A DNA stretch of 64,000 nt from Cellulomonas avistercoris (GCF_014836445.1 NZ_JACSQV010000011.1:1-64000), one strand, 5' to 3'; positions 1 through 11,168 are shown, numbered from the stretch's first letter. The notes: generated from the letters alone by a model not told the origin. A program made the numbers and translations.

Positions 1-37
1 GTCCGGCGCGCGACGGCCGGGCCGCCGCCCCCGCCGC

Positions 38-63
38 GCCGCCCCCGGCGCGACGGGGGCGGC
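38..63 (-). terminator. Hairpin after the VanW-domain gene
   Basis: A perfect 10-bp inverted repeat (GCCGCCCCCG at 38-47, CGGGGGCGGC at 54-63) with a 6-nt loop lies about 20 nt past the stop codon of the minus-strand gene. There is no T-run, as is usual for hairpin terminators in high-GC actinobacteria. The rest of 1-37 shows no gene. Confidence 0.6.
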
Positions 64-82
64 TGACGTCAGCGGTGCGACG

Positions 83-3019
83 TCACGGCGTCGGCGCCGC
101 CCCCGGGGCCGGTGCCGTGCCGCAGATCACCCGGTTCTGCGGCTTGTACCGCCAGGTGAGGGACTCGGTGTCGACGACCTCGCCGTTGAGCAGGACACGG
201 CGGGTGTTCGTCACCGTGAAGCCCGGGTTGCCGGCGCTCTGCGGCTCGCACGTCGGTGACTGCGAGTACACCGTGGTCGGGTTGACGACCCCGGACCGCC
301 CGCTCTTCGAGGTCTCGACCGTGAAGTGCTTGGTGCTCCAGATCCGCACGTGCGCGCGTCCGTCCGCGACGTAGCCCTGCACGAGCGCACCGTAGGGCGT
401 GTTGTTCTTCCACTTCAGGTCGAGGACACCCGTGAAGATGGTGGCCTCGCGGCCCTCGGGGTAGCGCTGGAACCACTCGCTGTGCGGCGTGTGCTCCACG
501 TCCTCGAACCCGGCGAAGTAGGCGGCGTTGTAGGTCGTGGTCGACACCTGCGACAGCCCGCCGCCCCATGCGTCCTTGTGCTCGCCGTTGACGATCGCCC
601 CCGCCTGGACGAAGCCGTGGGCGGCGTCGACCGGCCCGAGCGCCTCGGTCAGGCTGAACGTCTCCCCCGGCCGCACGAGCGTTCCCGTGATGTTCTTGAG
701 CCCGTTCGCGATGTTGCCCGTGCGGCGCGGCTCGTTCGTCAGCGGCGTGGAGAACTCCGAGACGACCTCCTTGACGCCGAGCCCCTCGAGCTCGGCCGTG
801 GTCTGCGCGGGGTCGGACTGGACCAGCTCGACCGCTGCCAGACGGTCGGTCCCCGCGGTCGCCGCGGTCACGACCGACGTCGCGAGCGCCGCGGGGTCGA
901 GCGTCGTCCCGGCCGTGCCCGGCACGATGACCGGCGAGCCGTCCTGGAACTCGAACCGCGCATCGGACGCCGTGGTCAGCAGGTCGGGCACCTGGGTGAG
1001 CACGGCGTCGGCCAGCGCCGCGCCGTCGAGCTGCAGGTCCAGGACGCCGTCCACCGGGACGACCGACGCGTTCGCGGTCAGCGTGGGGACGTCGAGCACC
1101 GCCTGGCGGTCCGCGACCTGCACCGTCACCGGCGCGGCCGCGAGCGGCTGCGCGAGCTCGCGCAGCGCGCGGTCGGTCTCCTCCTGGGACACCGCGGGCG
1201 CGACGACGCTCGTCGGCAGCGCGAGCGGCCGCTCCTGCGTGAGCCACCCGTCCGCGAGCACCGTCGCGGCGCCGTCCGTGTCCAGCTCCCAGCCGTCGAC
1301 GGCCTCGGTCGCGTGCGCGGCGCCGTCGGCGAAGACGACCGTGCCGTCGACGGGCGCCAGCGTCAGCGAGCCGGAGAGCTGCGTGAGCGCAGCCTCGAGC
1401 GCGTCCTCGTCCACGCGGCTCACGGGCGGCTCCTCACCGACGCCGACCAGGTGCCGCCACAGCCGCACCGGCTCCGTCAGGTCGACGCCCGTCAGGCGCG
1501 CGACGGTGGCGCTCGGGTCCAGCTCGAGGCCCGCGGCCGCGGGGTCCACCTCGGCCTGCACCTCCTGCGCCACGACGGGCACGGGGGACGTCGTGCGGTC
1601 GGCCAGCCCGTCGGCGAGGTGCTGCTCGGCCTCGTCGGAGGACATCGAGCCGATCTCGACGCCGGCGACGGTGGCCCCGCGCGGCACGCGGTCGGCCAGT
1701 CCGTAGGACGCGCCCACGTACAGCGCGCCGACGAGCGCGACGGAGCCGCCCACGACCGCGAGCACGCGGGGCCAGCGGCGGTGCCCGGCGTCGGGCTCGA
1801 AGACGTCCAGCGGGGACGTCCCGCGCTCGGCGTCGGGGGTGGCCTCCACCGGTCCGCCCGGCGCGCCGGGCAGGTCGCCGCCGCCGTCGGCCGTCGTGGG
1901 TCGAGCCGCTGGCGACGCCGCCGCGGGCGCGGCCCGGGTCGCCAGGTCGTCGCGTGCGGCCGCGGACGGCGCGGGCGGCAGGACGGCGGTCGGGGCGTCG
2001 GCGGCCGGGGCGTCGGTTGCCGGGGCGTCGGTTGCCGGGGCGTCGGTTGCCGTGGACGTTCCGGAGGCGTGCGGCTCGTCGGCGGCCCGTGCGGGCGTCG
2101 GCTCGTCGGCGGCGGGTGCGTCGGGAACCTCGTCCGCCGCGGGCACGCCGGCGGACGCGGCGTCGCCGCGGTCGTCCGTCTCGGCCGGTGACCCCGACAC
2201 CGGGCTCTGCGGCAGCGCGTGCGCCGGGACGCCGACCGACGCGGCGTTGAGAGCGGTGAACGCCAGCGCGGACAGGCCGCCGATGCTCAGCGGCGGCAGG
2301 GGCGCGGGCTCGTCGCCGCGGGGCGGCGCGTCGGACCGGTCGTCCTCGGCAGCACCGGGAGCCGACCCGTCCGGGTCGGCGGCCGACGTGCTCGGCGCGT
2401 CCGTGCCGTCGGAGGACGGGTGCGGCGCGTCCGTGCCGTCGGAGGACGGGTGCGGCGCGTCCGTGCCGGTGGCGTCCGACGCGGGGGCCGCGGGTGCGGT
2501 GACGGCGACGTCGTCCCACGACGGCCACGCGGCGAGGGGCTCCGTGTCCGGGGCGAGCGGGCGGCGCCGGGCGTCGACCGGGGCCTGCGTGCGGGCGCCC
2601 TGCTCGACGTCCGCGGCTCCGGGTACCGGGACGGCTGCGGCGGCCTCGTCGGCAGCGGTGGGCTGGTCGGCGGTGGGCTCACCGGTGGTGGGCTCACCAG
2701 TGGTGGGCTCGCCGGCGGTGGGCTCGTCGGTGGCGGGCTCGCCGGCGGCGGGCTCGTCGGCAGCGTTCGCCTCGACGGATGCGGTCGGCTCGCCGGGTGC
2801 CGTCGGCTCGGCGGGCGCGACGTCCTGCGGGACGTCGTCGGCCCCGGGCTCCGGCGCGTCGACCGCGTCGGACGGGCGGGACGGGGCGGCCTCGGGTGCG
2901 TCGTGCGGCTGCGGCACGCCCTCGCGCGCACCCTCCGCGCGGGGACGCTCGGGCCCCGCGCCGGGGTCGCGGTCGGCGGCCTCGCCCGTCGGCGTGTCGC
3001 GGTCGGTCCCGTGCGTCAT
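83..3019 (-). CDS. VanW family protein with long acidic low-complexity N-terminus
   Basis: Predicted single-pass membrane protein of 978 aa. Residues 1 to about 415 are an Ala/Pro/Asp/Glu/Thr-rich low-complexity region with internal repeats (GTDAPHPSSD, ATDAP and EPTTG-like units). One membrane segment follows at about 418-438 (LAVVGGSVALVGALYVGA). Then come about 300 residues resembling the peptidoglycan-binding-like repeats (PF12229 type) found before VanW domains, and a VanW domain at about 745-900 (RPGETFSLTEALG, GGGLSQVSTTTYNAA, SEWFQRYPEG). The ATG at 3019 is chosen because GGGGGA lies just upstream and the reading frame beyond it looks non-coding. The inferred topology puts the acidic region in the cytoplasm and the VanW part at the cell wall. 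VanW domains are widespread in actinobacteria and their biochemical role is not settled. The gene is not linked to vancomycin-resistance genes here. Confidence 0.85.
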   Translation of the reverse strand: MTHGTDRDTPTGEAADRDPGAGPERPRAEGAREGVPQPHDAPEAAPSRPSDAVDAPEPGADDVPQDVAPAEPTAPGEPTASVEANAADEPAAGEPATDEPTAGEPTTGEPTTGEPTADQPTAADEAAAAVPVPGAADVEQGARTQAPVDARRRPLAPDTEPLAAWPSWDDVAVTAPAAPASDATGTDAPHPSSDGTDAPHPSSDGTDAPSTSAADPDGSAPGAAEDDRSDAPPRGDEPAPLPPLSIGGLSALAFTALNAASVGVPAHALPQSPVSGSPAETDDRGDAASAGVPAADEVPDAPAADEPTPARAADEPHASGTSTATDAPATDAPATDAPAADAPTAVLPPAPSAAARDDLATRAAPAAASPAARPTTADGGGDLPGAPGGPVEATPDAERGTSPLDVFEPDAGHRRWPRVLAVVGGSVALVGALYVGASYGLADRVPRGATVAGVEIGSMSSDEAEQHLADGLADRTTSPVPVVAQEVQAEVDPAAAGLELDPSATVARLTGVDLTEPVRLWRHLVGVGEEPPVSRVDEDALEAALTQLSGSLTLAPVDGTVVFADGAAHATEAVDGWELDTDGAATVLADGWLTQERPLALPTSVVAPAVSQEETDRALRELAQPLAAAPVTVQVADRQAVLDVPTLTANASVVPVDGVLDLQLDGAALADAVLTQVPDLLTTASDARFEFQDGSPVIVPGTAGTTLDPAALATSVVTAATAGTDRLAAVELVQSDPAQTTAELEGLGVKEVVSEFSTPLTNEPRRTGNIANGLKNITGTLVRPGETFSLTEALGPVDAAHGFVQAGAIVNGEHKDAWGGGLSQVSTTTYNAAYFAGFEDVEHTPHSEWFQRYPEGREATIFTGVLDLKWKNNTPYGALVQGYVADGRAHVRIWSTKHFTVETSKSGRSGVVNPTTVYSQSPTCEPQSAGNPGFTVTNTRRVLLNGEVVDTESLTWRYKPQNRVICGTAPAPGAAPTP
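1995..2045. repeat. 15-bp tandem repeats inside the VanW-domain gene
   Basis: Three near-identical 15-bp units (CCGGGGCGTCGGTTG) encode three consecutive ATDAP pentapeptides on the minus strand. A fourth, diverged unit flanks them. They lie in the low-complexity cytoplasmic region and are candidates for slippage-driven length change. Confidence 0.7.
2395..2470. repeat. 30-bp tandem repeat inside the VanW-domain gene
   Basis: Two exact 30-bp copies (2395-2424 and 2425-2454) plus a partial third copy encode GTDAPHPSSD, GTDAPHPSSD, GTDAP on the minus strand. The nucleotide identity of the two full copies suggests a recent duplication. Confidence 0.75.
2661..2770. repeat. Degenerate 15-bp repeats inside the VanW-domain gene
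   Basis: About seven degenerate 15-bp units built around GGTGGGCTC encode EPTAG/EPTTG-like pentapeptides on the minus strand, in the N-terminal low-complexity part of the protein. Confidence 0.6.
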
Positions 3020-3176
3020 CGATCCCCCGTGAAGGTCCTGGGCGCGCGCCCCGGGGCACGCGTCGTGCGCGTCGATCCTACGGGCCCGGCCGCCCGCGAC
3101 GGGCGGATCGGGCCCCTCGACGCCGATCCTCACCCGCTCCACACAGCTCCCACGCACCCGGGCGTGTCGCGCCGTC

Positions 3177-3674
3177 CTACCGGACGCCCCGCAACCGGCC
3201 GCGCAGGTGCACCAGCGCTCCGCCGACGGCGCCGCCCTCGGCCGCCGCGAGGACCCGGCCGACCACGACGTCGTGGTCACCGGCGGGGTGGACGGCCTCG
3301 GTGCGGCAGTCGAACCAGGCGGCGGCCCCGTCGACCCACGCCGCTCCCGACACGGGGGCCGCGCGGTGCGGCACGCGGTCCAGCTGACCCACGGCGGGCC
3401 GTCCGGGCGACGCGAGCCACTCGGCGACGTCGCCCTGGTCGTCCGCCAGGACCGACACCGCCCACGTGTCGACGTCGTCGAGCACGTCGCGCAGGCGCGC
3501 GTCCGCGTGGACGCAGAAGAGCAGCAGCGGCGGGTCGAGCGACACCGACGCGACCGAGCTGACCGTGGACGCGTGCACGACGCCGCGGTGGACGGCGCTC
3601 ACCACGACGACGCCGGAGGCCAGCCGGGCGACCACGGCGCGGAACGCGTCGGGCGTGACGTCGCCGACGCTCAC
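3177..3674 (-). CDS. Flavin reductase-like domain protein
   Basis: 165-aa protein with the short-chain flavin reductase / FMN-binding split-barrel fold. The family signature is visible: FRAVVARLASGVVVVSA near the N-terminus, the SVSLDPPLLLFCV strand, and a C-terminal DHDVVVGRVLA segment typical of HpaC-like reductases. Such proteins reduce free FMN or FAD with NAD(P)H for a partner monooxygenase, but no partner is encoded nearby, so the physiological electron acceptor is unknown. The GTG start at 3674 shares a GTGA overlap with the stop of the preceding membrane-protein gene, which supports translational coupling in an operon with mshB. Confidence 0.8.
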   Translation of the reverse strand: MSVGDVTPDAFRAVVARLASGVVVVSAVHRGVVHASTVSSVASVSLDPPLLLFCVHADARLRDVLDDVDTWAVSVLADDQGDVAEWLASPGRPAVGQLDRVPHRAAPVSGAAWVDGAAAWFDCRTEAVHPAGDHDVVVGRVLAAAEGGAVGGALVHLRGRLRGVR

Positions 3675-4051
3675 GGCGACGGCGGCCGCTCGTCCTCGAC
3701 CCAGCGCCGCGGCGCGAAGGCGACCAGCGCGACCACGAACACCACGCCGATCACCCACGCCGGCCCCCACAGGTCGCGCCCCGTGACGAGGACGTCGCCA
3801 CCGGGGCCGCCGCTCGCGAGGACCTGGACGGCGAGGATCGTGCCACCGGCGCTCGCGACGTAGCCGAACCACCCGACCCACGCGCGCGACACCAGCACGA
3901 TGACGAGCACCAGCAGCAGGCAGACGACCAGGCCCCAGGGGCGGACCGCGCGGTGCATGACCGTGCCGAGCGTCCCCGCGAGGAGTCCGAGGCCGAGGGT
4001 GGCGGCGGCACGCCAGAGGGTCGCGACGGTGGGCGGCTGCACGGCGCTCAC
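3671..4051 (-). CDS. Small four-helix membrane protein next to mshB
   Basis: 126-aa hydrophobic protein with about four predicted membrane segments (for example LGLGLLAGTLGTVM, LVVCLLLVLVIVLVS and AWVIGVVFVVALVAFA) and a short charged C-terminus. No catalytic motif is visible. It resembles the uncharacterised DUF6113-type proteins that sit beside mshB in actinobacteria; I recall that M. tuberculosis also has a membrane protein in this place. It overlaps the mshB stop by 4 nt (GTGA) and the flavin reductase start by 4 nt, so the three genes form one coupled unit. A role linked to mycothiol is inferred from position only. Confidence 0.7.
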   Translation of the reverse strand: MSAVQPPTVATLWRAAATLGLGLLAGTLGTVMHRAVRPWGLVVCLLLVLVIVLVSRAWVGWFGYVASAGGTILAVQVLASGGPGGDVLVTGRDLWGPAWVIGVVFVVALVAFAPRRWVEDERPPSP

Positions 4052-5004
4052 GCTACCGGTCGCACACCGGCGGGCCACGTCACGCCCGCGGCCGCGGCGC
4101 GCGTGCCGCCCGGGGCGTACCGGTAGGCCTCGACGGGCAGGACGGGTGCGAGCACGGCGTTGCTCAGCGCGTAGCAGCCCAGCAGTGCGTCGTCGCCGTC
4201 GACGGGCCGCACGGCCTGCACCTGCGTCGCGTGCGCGCGCAGCGCGGCGAGCACCCGGTCCCGCACGGGCGCGACGTCCACGACGACGTCGACCTCGTCG
4301 TCGGGCACGGCCACGCTCGGCTGCTCGCCGCCCGGGTCCGGCAGCGTGAGGTCCCGGCCGCCGCGGCCCAGCGCCGCACGGACCGTGTCGCCGGCGAGCG
4401 CGGCCTGCGCGCGCCGCAGCGTCGCGCTGCCGGCGACGGACCACAGCACGACGGGCACCGTGTGGGCGGGTGCGTGCGTGTCGTCCTCGCGCGCGGCGAG
4501 CTCGAGCGCCAGCATCGTGACCTCGTGCGCCCGCACGTGGTCGGGGTGCCCGTAACCACCACCGGGCTCGTACGTGGCCACCACCTGCGGCCGCCGCAGC
4601 CGCAGCAGGTGGGCGAGCGCACCTGCCGCCTGCGCGAGGGGCACGAACGCGAAGGCGTCCGGCGGGGCGTCGTCGGACGGCCCGGCGCGGCCCGCACCGA
4701 CCCACGCCATGCCGGAGTCCTCGTACCGCACGTCCGCGGTCACGGCCTCGTCGAGGAACCCGTGGTCGTGCACCCCGAGCGCGCGCAGCGCGGCGCCGAG
4801 CTCACCCTCGCGGTGCTCGGCCAGCGCCGGACCGTCACCCTCGAGGTGGGCCCAGCGCCGGCCGATGACCTCACCGCGCTCGCCGCGCGTCGCGGTCACG
4901 ACCGTGACCGGCCGACCGGCGGCCGCCCACGTCGCGAGCAGCGCGCCGGTCGCGAGCGACTCGTCGTCGGGGTGCGCGTGCACCGCCAGCAGACCGCCGG
5001 TCAT
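4048..5004 (-). CDS. mshB: N-acetyl-myo-inositol-aminodeoxyglucopyranoside deacetylase (mycothiol biosynthesis)
   Basis: 318-aa zinc deacetylase of the LmbE/MshB family. MshB removes the acetyl group from GlcNAc-inositol to give GlcN-inositol, the second stage of mycothiol synthesis. The N-terminal HAHPDDES motif (residues 9-16) supplies metal ligands and the catalytic Asp. The second metal site is GHPDH in GGGYGHPDHVRAHE (about residue 150). Length matches the family (about 300 aa). The start ATG at 5004 has GGGGGAGGA two bases upstream. It lies 27 nt downstream of typA and may be co-transcribed. It is distinguished from its relative mca (55075-55962) by synteny with typA and by the different C-terminal half. 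Confidence 0.9.
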   Translation of the reverse strand: MTGGLLAVHAHPDDESLATGALLATWAAAGRPVTVVTATRGERGEVIGRRWAHLEGDGPALAEHREGELGAALRALGVHDHGFLDEAVTADVRYEDSGMAWVGAGRAGPSDDAPPDAFAFVPLAQAAGALAHLLRLRRPQVVATYEPGGGYGHPDHVRAHEVTMLALELAAREDDTHAPAHTVPVVLWSVAGSATLRRAQAALAGDTVRAALGRGGRDLTLPDPGGEQPSVAVPDDEVDVVVDVAPVRDRVLAALRAHATQVQAVRPVDGDDALLGCYALSNAVLAPVLPVEAYRYAPGGTRAAAAGVTWPAGVRPVA

Positions 5005-5031
5005 GGTCCTCCCCCGCTCGCGACGCCGCGG

Positions 5032-6981
<1,950 letters not shown>

Positions 6982-7023
6982 CTCAGGAGGCTGGGGGCTA
7001 GCCGAGGCGTCGGCGCAGCGTTC

Positions 7024-7029
7024 CATCCT
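7024..7029 (-). promoter_or_regulatory. Putative -10 box of typA
   Basis: TAGGAT on the minus strand, matching the TAnnnT pattern seen before other genes in the window, about 42 nt upstream of the typA start. It overlaps the end of the LpqW-like gene. No convincing -35 box is visible. Confidence 0.35.
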
Positions 7030-9082
7030 ACCGTCGTGTCCAGCCCCACCACCATGTGAGGTCCGCCGCAGCGGGCGTCAGGACCGGGACGTCCGCCACG
7101 ACGGGCAGCCCGGGGACGCTCTCGGGGGCCCGTGCGGCGGTCACCGTGAGCACGGGCGTGCGCACCACCGGGAGCACCGCGCCCCAGGTCCGCAGGCTCT
7201 GCGTCGCGGACGCCAGGGCGTCGGAGGCCGCCGCCGGGTCGGGCTGCGCGGCCAGCGCGTCGAGCACCGCGTCGAGCGCCGGGTCCGCGTGGCCCGTGAC
7301 GTTCGTCGCAGCTCCGCTGCGCCAGCGCGCGACGAACGCGGCGACCGGGAGGTCCTCCTGCGCGACGGGCACGAGGGCCGCGTCCCAGTCCTCGGGTCGC
7401 GCGCCCCGCGCCTGCGCGGCATCGGCGTCGACCGGCACGACCTCCATGCCGGCGTCCGCCGCGGCGGCGGTGATCAGGTCCAGCGCGGCGGACCGCACCG
7501 GGTCGGCCGTGTTCGTCAGCACCCGCACGGTCACCGGGTCACCGGCCGGGGGCTCCGGAGCGGCGGCCGGCTCCTGCGGCGCCGCGCCCGACGCACCCGG
7601 CGCCACCTGGGCGGCCACGACGTCCGAGACCTGCGCCCGGGCCCACAGCGGACGCACCGCGTCCGCCACCAGCTCGTCGCGCGGCACGCTCGCGAGGAAC
7701 GCGGCGCGCAGGCCGGCGGCCGCGGCAGCGGGATCCGGTGCGCTCGCGTGGGACGCCGGGTCGAAGACCCCGGCGGCGCCCTCCTGCACGACCAACTGGA
7801 GGACGGCGTCGCCCCCGGTGCCGACCGCGACGTCCTCGAGCCCCTCGGCCGCCGCCAGGACGTCGCGGGTGCTCACGGGTGCCGCGACGTCGACGTCGCC
7901 GGCGTCGAGCGCGTCGAGCTGGGCCAGCGGGTCGAGGTCGGTGCGCACCCGCACGCGGTCGAACGCCGCGGGCGCGTCGCCCGCGTACCGCTCGTTGCGG
8001 ACGGCCTCGACGCCGGACGCGTCGACGCGCGCCAGGACGTACGGGCCCGTCGTCGTGGTGAGCGTCGGGTCGGCGGCGACGTCCGTGGCGCGGCCGACCG
8101 TGCGCCACACGCGCGACAGGGGCACGAGCGCCGCGCGGTCCTGCTGCTGGACGGCCGTGACGACGGCCTGCGCCCACGCCGCGGCGTCGGCCGCGTCCTG
8201 GTCGGCGTCCTCGTCCCCGGGCGTCGCGTCGCCCGTCGCCGTGGGCGTGGCGGACGCGAAGGCCGTGGTGGACCCCGGCTCCGTGGCGGTGGCCGTCGGC
8301 GTCGCACCGTCGCCGCCGGACGGCGTGGCCGTCGACGTCGCGGCGGTCGTCGGCGTGGCGGTCGGCAGCGGCGGGGCGTCCGGGTCGAGCGCCCACCTGC
8401 CGACGACGTGCGCGGGCAGGTTGACGTCGAGCGCGACCCGCCAGTCGGCCACGGGGGTGTCGTAGACGACCGTCACGGTGTCGCCGTCGACCGTCGGCAC
8501 GCTCGACGCGCGCGCGAGCGCCGCCGACGGGGCACCGAACAGGACGACGTCGTCGGGCACGGACGCCACCGCGCCGTCGGCGTCGAGCTCGGGCACGACC
8601 TCGTCGAGCTGCCCGCTGCGGGCCGCCCACTCCAGGAGCAGGTCCGCGGGGCCCACCGGCACGCCGTCGGACCAGCGGGCCGTCGGGGCGATCGTGTAGC
8701 GCACGGTCAGCGGGTCGTCGCCGACCTTCTCGACGGTCCCGAACGACTCGTCGTCCGTGACCGTCCCGTCGGGGGCGAGCGACGTGAATCCCGCCTGCAC
8801 GAGCCCGCGCACCAGGACGCTGCCCGGCGCGCGGCCCGCAGCCGTGGCGCCGTTGAGCGACGCGAACGGCAGGTCCGCCGAGACGACCACGGTCCCGGCG
8901 CGTGCGGGGTCCACGGGATCGGACGTGCAGGCTGCCAGGGCACCGACCCCGAGCGGCAGGACCAGGAGCGCGGCGCCCGCACGGGCGCGCGTCCGCCGCC
9001 CCGCGGTCCGCGCCCGGCGGTCCGCCGTCCCGTCCCCCGCCGCCGTCCGCGCCGTGCCCGTCTCCCGCATCGTCCCCGTCAC
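7028..9082 (-). CDS. lpqW: LpqW-like lipoprotein of the family 5 solute-binding fold
   Basis: 684-aa lipoprotein. A long basic N-terminus precedes a signal peptide ending in the lipobox LAAC (Cys 52). The body matches extracellular solute-binding family 5 and is clearly paralogous to OppA at 14725-16581: both share SDGV..PADLLLEWAA followed later by NLPAH(V/I)V. A Thr/Pro/Ala-rich insertion at about residues 230-290 separates two conserved blocks, unlike ordinary OppA. The GTG at 9082 is chosen because GGAGGCGG lies 7 nt upstream; an ATG at 9070 is the alternative. Location beside typA matches LpqW in mycobacteria, which regulates membrane glycolipid (PIM/LAM) synthesis rather than transport. 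The LpqW assignment rests on position and fold. Confidence 0.72.
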   Translation of the reverse strand: MTGTMRETGTARTAAGDGTADRRARTAGRRTRARAGAALLVLPLGVGALAACTSDPVDPARAGTVVVSADLPFASLNGATAAGRAPGSVLVRGLVQAGFTSLAPDGTVTDDESFGTVEKVGDDPLTVRYTIAPTARWSDGVPVGPADLLLEWAARSGQLDEVVPELDADGAVASVPDDVVLFGAPSAALARASSVPTVDGDTVTVVYDTPVADWRVALDVNLPAHVVGRWALDPDAPPLPTATPTTAATSTATPSGGDGATPTATATEPGSTTAFASATPTATGDATPGDEDADQDAADAAAWAQAVVTAVQQQDRAALVPLSRVWRTVGRATDVAADPTLTTTTGPYVLARVDASGVEAVRNERYAGDAPAAFDRVRVRTDLDPLAQLDALDAGDVDVAAPVSTRDVLAAAEGLEDVAVGTGGDAVLQLVVQEGAAGVFDPASHASAPDPAAAAAGLRAAFLASVPRDELVADAVRPLWARAQVSDVVAAQVAPGASGAAPQEPAAAPEPPAGDPVTVRVLTNTADPVRSAALDLITAAAADAGMEVVPVDADAAQARGARPEDWDAALVPVAQEDLPVAAFVARWRSGAATNVTGHADPALDAVLDALAAQPDPAAASDALASATQSLRTWGAVLPVVRTPVLTVTAARAPESVPGLPVVADVPVLTPAAADLTWWWGWTRR

Positions 9083-9276
9083 CCGTCCGCCTCCCACGCC
9101 GCGCCCGCGGCACGTCCGCCGTTTCCCGTCGGGACCCTGTCACGCCCACCCGTGCATCGGCGCGCGGACGCGCGGACTGAACCCCACGAGAGCCGCGAAT
9201 CGGCACGATCGCACCGCACCGGTGCGTCTCCCCCCACACCGGGCGCCGACGCAGGCCGCCGCCCACCTCGGGGACG

Positions 9277-9313
9277 ACGACGCCCGGCCACCGGGACGGG
9301 GGTCGGGCGTCGT
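9277..9313 (-). terminator. Hairpin after oppDF
   Basis: Perfect 10-bp stem (ACGACGCCCG at 9277-9286 with CGGGCGTCGT at 9304-9313) just downstream of the oppDF stop on the minus strand. No U-run. The remainder of 9083-9276 has no recognisable gene and holds the leader of the LpqW-like gene. Confidence 0.6.
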
Positions 9314-9332
9314 GGCGGCGGCCGGTGGCGTG

Positions 9333-11168
9333 TCAGACGCCCGTGCCGTGCGTCCGCTCGTTGTCGATCTCGTCGATGCCGACGCTGTCGTGCCGGGCGG
9401 CGTCGGCGGCCTGCCGCGCCTCCTCGGCCTCGAGCTCGCCGCGCTGGGCCTCGAGCAGCGCGTCGCGCGCGATGCGGCGCTCCCGCTGCGCCTCGGGGTC
9501 CGGCACGGGGACGGCGGCGATGAGCCGCTGCGTGTACGGGTCCTGCGGGTCGTGGACCACCTGCGCGGCCTCGCCGACCTCGACGAGCCGCCCGTTGCGC
9601 ATCACCGCGATGCGGTCGGACAGGATCTCGACGACGGCCAGGTCGTGGCTGATGAACAGGCACGCGAAGCCGTGCTCGCGCTGCAGCTCCTGGAACAGGT
9701 CGAGGACGGCGGCCTGGACGGACACGTCGAGCGCGGACGTCGGCTCGTCGGCCACGAGCAGGCGCGGCTCGAGCGCGAGCGACCGGGCGATGCCGACGCG
9801 CTGACGCTGACCGCCGGACAGCTCGTGCGGGTAGCGGTTGCGCATCGCGCGCGGCAGCCGGACCTGGTCGAGCAGCCGCTCGATCTCGCGCTGCGCCGCC
9901 TGCCCCTTGACGCCCCGGTGCAGCAGGAGCGGCTCGGCGATGGACTCACCGATCGGCAGGCGCGGGTTCAGCGAGGAGCCCGGGTCCTGGAAGACGATCC
10001 CGACCTTGGTGCGCAGCGGCTTGAGGTCCTTGTTCGACGCGCCGACCATGTCCTGGCCGACGATCTTCAGCGACCCGCTCGTGACGGGCAGCAGCCCGAC
10101 CACGGCGCGGCCGATCGTCGTCTTGCCCGAGCCGGACTCCCCGACCAGGCCCACGACCTCGCCCTGGCGGATCTGCAGCGAGACGCCGTCGACGGCCCGG
10201 AACGTCGGCGTACGGCGCCGACCGGGGTACTCGATGACGATGTCCTTCGCGTCGAGCGCGAGCGGCTCGTCGCCGTCGGCCGGCGCGGCCGGCGCCTCGA
10301 CGGGCGCCGTCGTGGTCGCGGGGCGCGCGGCGTACGCGGCGGCGCCCCTGCCCAGGTGCGGGACGGCCTCGAGGAGCTTGACCGTGTACGGGTGCTGGGG
10401 GTTGTTGAAGACGTCGTGCGTCGGCCCCTGGTCGACGATCCGGCCGTCCTTCATGACGATGATCTTGTCCGCCATGTCGGCCACCACGCCCATGTCGTGC
10501 GTGATGAGCACGATGCCCGCGTCGATCCGCTCGCGCAGGTCCCGCATGAGCTTGAGGATCTCGGCCTGCACCGTGACGTCGAGGGCCGTGGTCGGCTCGT
10601 CGGCGATGAGCAGCTTCGGGTCGCACGCCAGGGCCTGCGCGATCATGGCGCGCTGCCGCTGCCCGCCCGAGAGCTGGTGGGGGTAGGAGTCGACGCGCTT
10701 GTCGGGGTTCGGCAGGTCGACGAGCCGCAGCAGCTCGATCGCGCGCTCGCGCGCCTCGGCCGGGCCGATCTCGAAGTGCGCACGCAGCGTCTCGACGATC
10801 TGGAAGCCGATCGTGAACACGGGGTTCAGCGCCGTCATCGGCTCCTGGAAGATGACCGCGATCTCCTTGCCGCGGATGCGGCGCAGCCGGCTCGTCGGCA
10901 TGCCGACGAGCTCGCGGTCATCCAGCTTCGCGGAGCCCCGGGCGCGCCCGTTGGGCGGCAGCAGACCCAGCAGCGCCATCGAGGACTGCGTCTTGCCCGA
11001 GCCGGACTCGCCGACGATCGCGAGGACCTCGCCCGGGCGCACGTCGTACGAGACGTCGGCCGCGGCGGGGTACCAGGTGCCGTCGACGTAGAAGTCGACG
11101 CCGAGGTCCCGCACGGACAGCACGGGCTCGTCGGTACGGGTGGGGACGGGAGGCGTGTCGATGGCCAC
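9333..11168 (-). CDS. Fused oligopeptide ABC transporter ATPase (OppD-OppF)
   Basis: 611-aa cytoplasmic ATPase with two complete nucleotide-binding domains in one chain. Domain 1: Walker A GESGSGKT (53-60) and signature LSGGQRQR (about 165). Domain 2: Walker A GESGSGKT (about 348) and signature LSGGQRQR (about 450). After each domain lies the Opp/Dpp C-terminal element (for example [14 protein letters not shown] and [14 protein letters not shown]). It energises the OppB/OppC channel for peptide uptake. The GTG at 11168 follows GGAAGGA. It is separated from oppC by a plus-strand PH-domain gene, so it probably has its own promoter in the 75-nt divergent gap. Fused OppDF proteins are common in actinobacteria. 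Confidence 0.9.
   Translation of the reverse strand: MAIDTPPVPTRTDEPVLSVRDLGVDFYVDGTWYPAAADVSYDVRPGEVLAIVGESGSGKTQSSMALLGLLPPNGRARGSAKLDDRELVGMPTSRLRRIRGKEIAVIFQEPMTALNPVFTIGFQIVETLRAHFEIGPAEARERAIELLRLVDLPNPDKRVDSYPHQLSGGQRQRAMIAQALACDPKLLIADEPTTALDVTVQAEILKLMRDLRERIDAGIVLITHDMGVVADMADKIIVMKDGRIVDQGPTHDVFNNPQHPYTVKLLEAVPHLGRGAAAYAARPATTTAPVEAPAAPADGDEPLALDAKDIVIEYPGRRRTPTFRAVDGVSLQIRQGEVVGLVGESGSGKTTIGRAVVGLLPVTSGSLKIVGQDMVGASNKDLKPLRTKVGIVFQDPGSSLNPRLPIGESIAEPLLLHRGVKGQAAQREIERLLDQVRLPRAMRNRYPHELSGGQRQRVGIARSLALEPRLLVADEPTSALDVSVQAAVLDLFQELQREHGFACLFISHDLAVVEILSDRIAVMRNGRLVEVGEAAQVVHDPQDPYTQRLIAAVPVPDPEAQRERRIARDALLEAQRGELEAEEARQAADAARHDSVGIDEIDNERTHGTGV

Noticed and set aside
83..3019. VanW-domain gene as part of a vancomycin-resistance cluster
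   Set aside because: No VanH, VanA, VanX or VanRS homologue is nearby; single VanW-domain proteins are common in actinobacteria.
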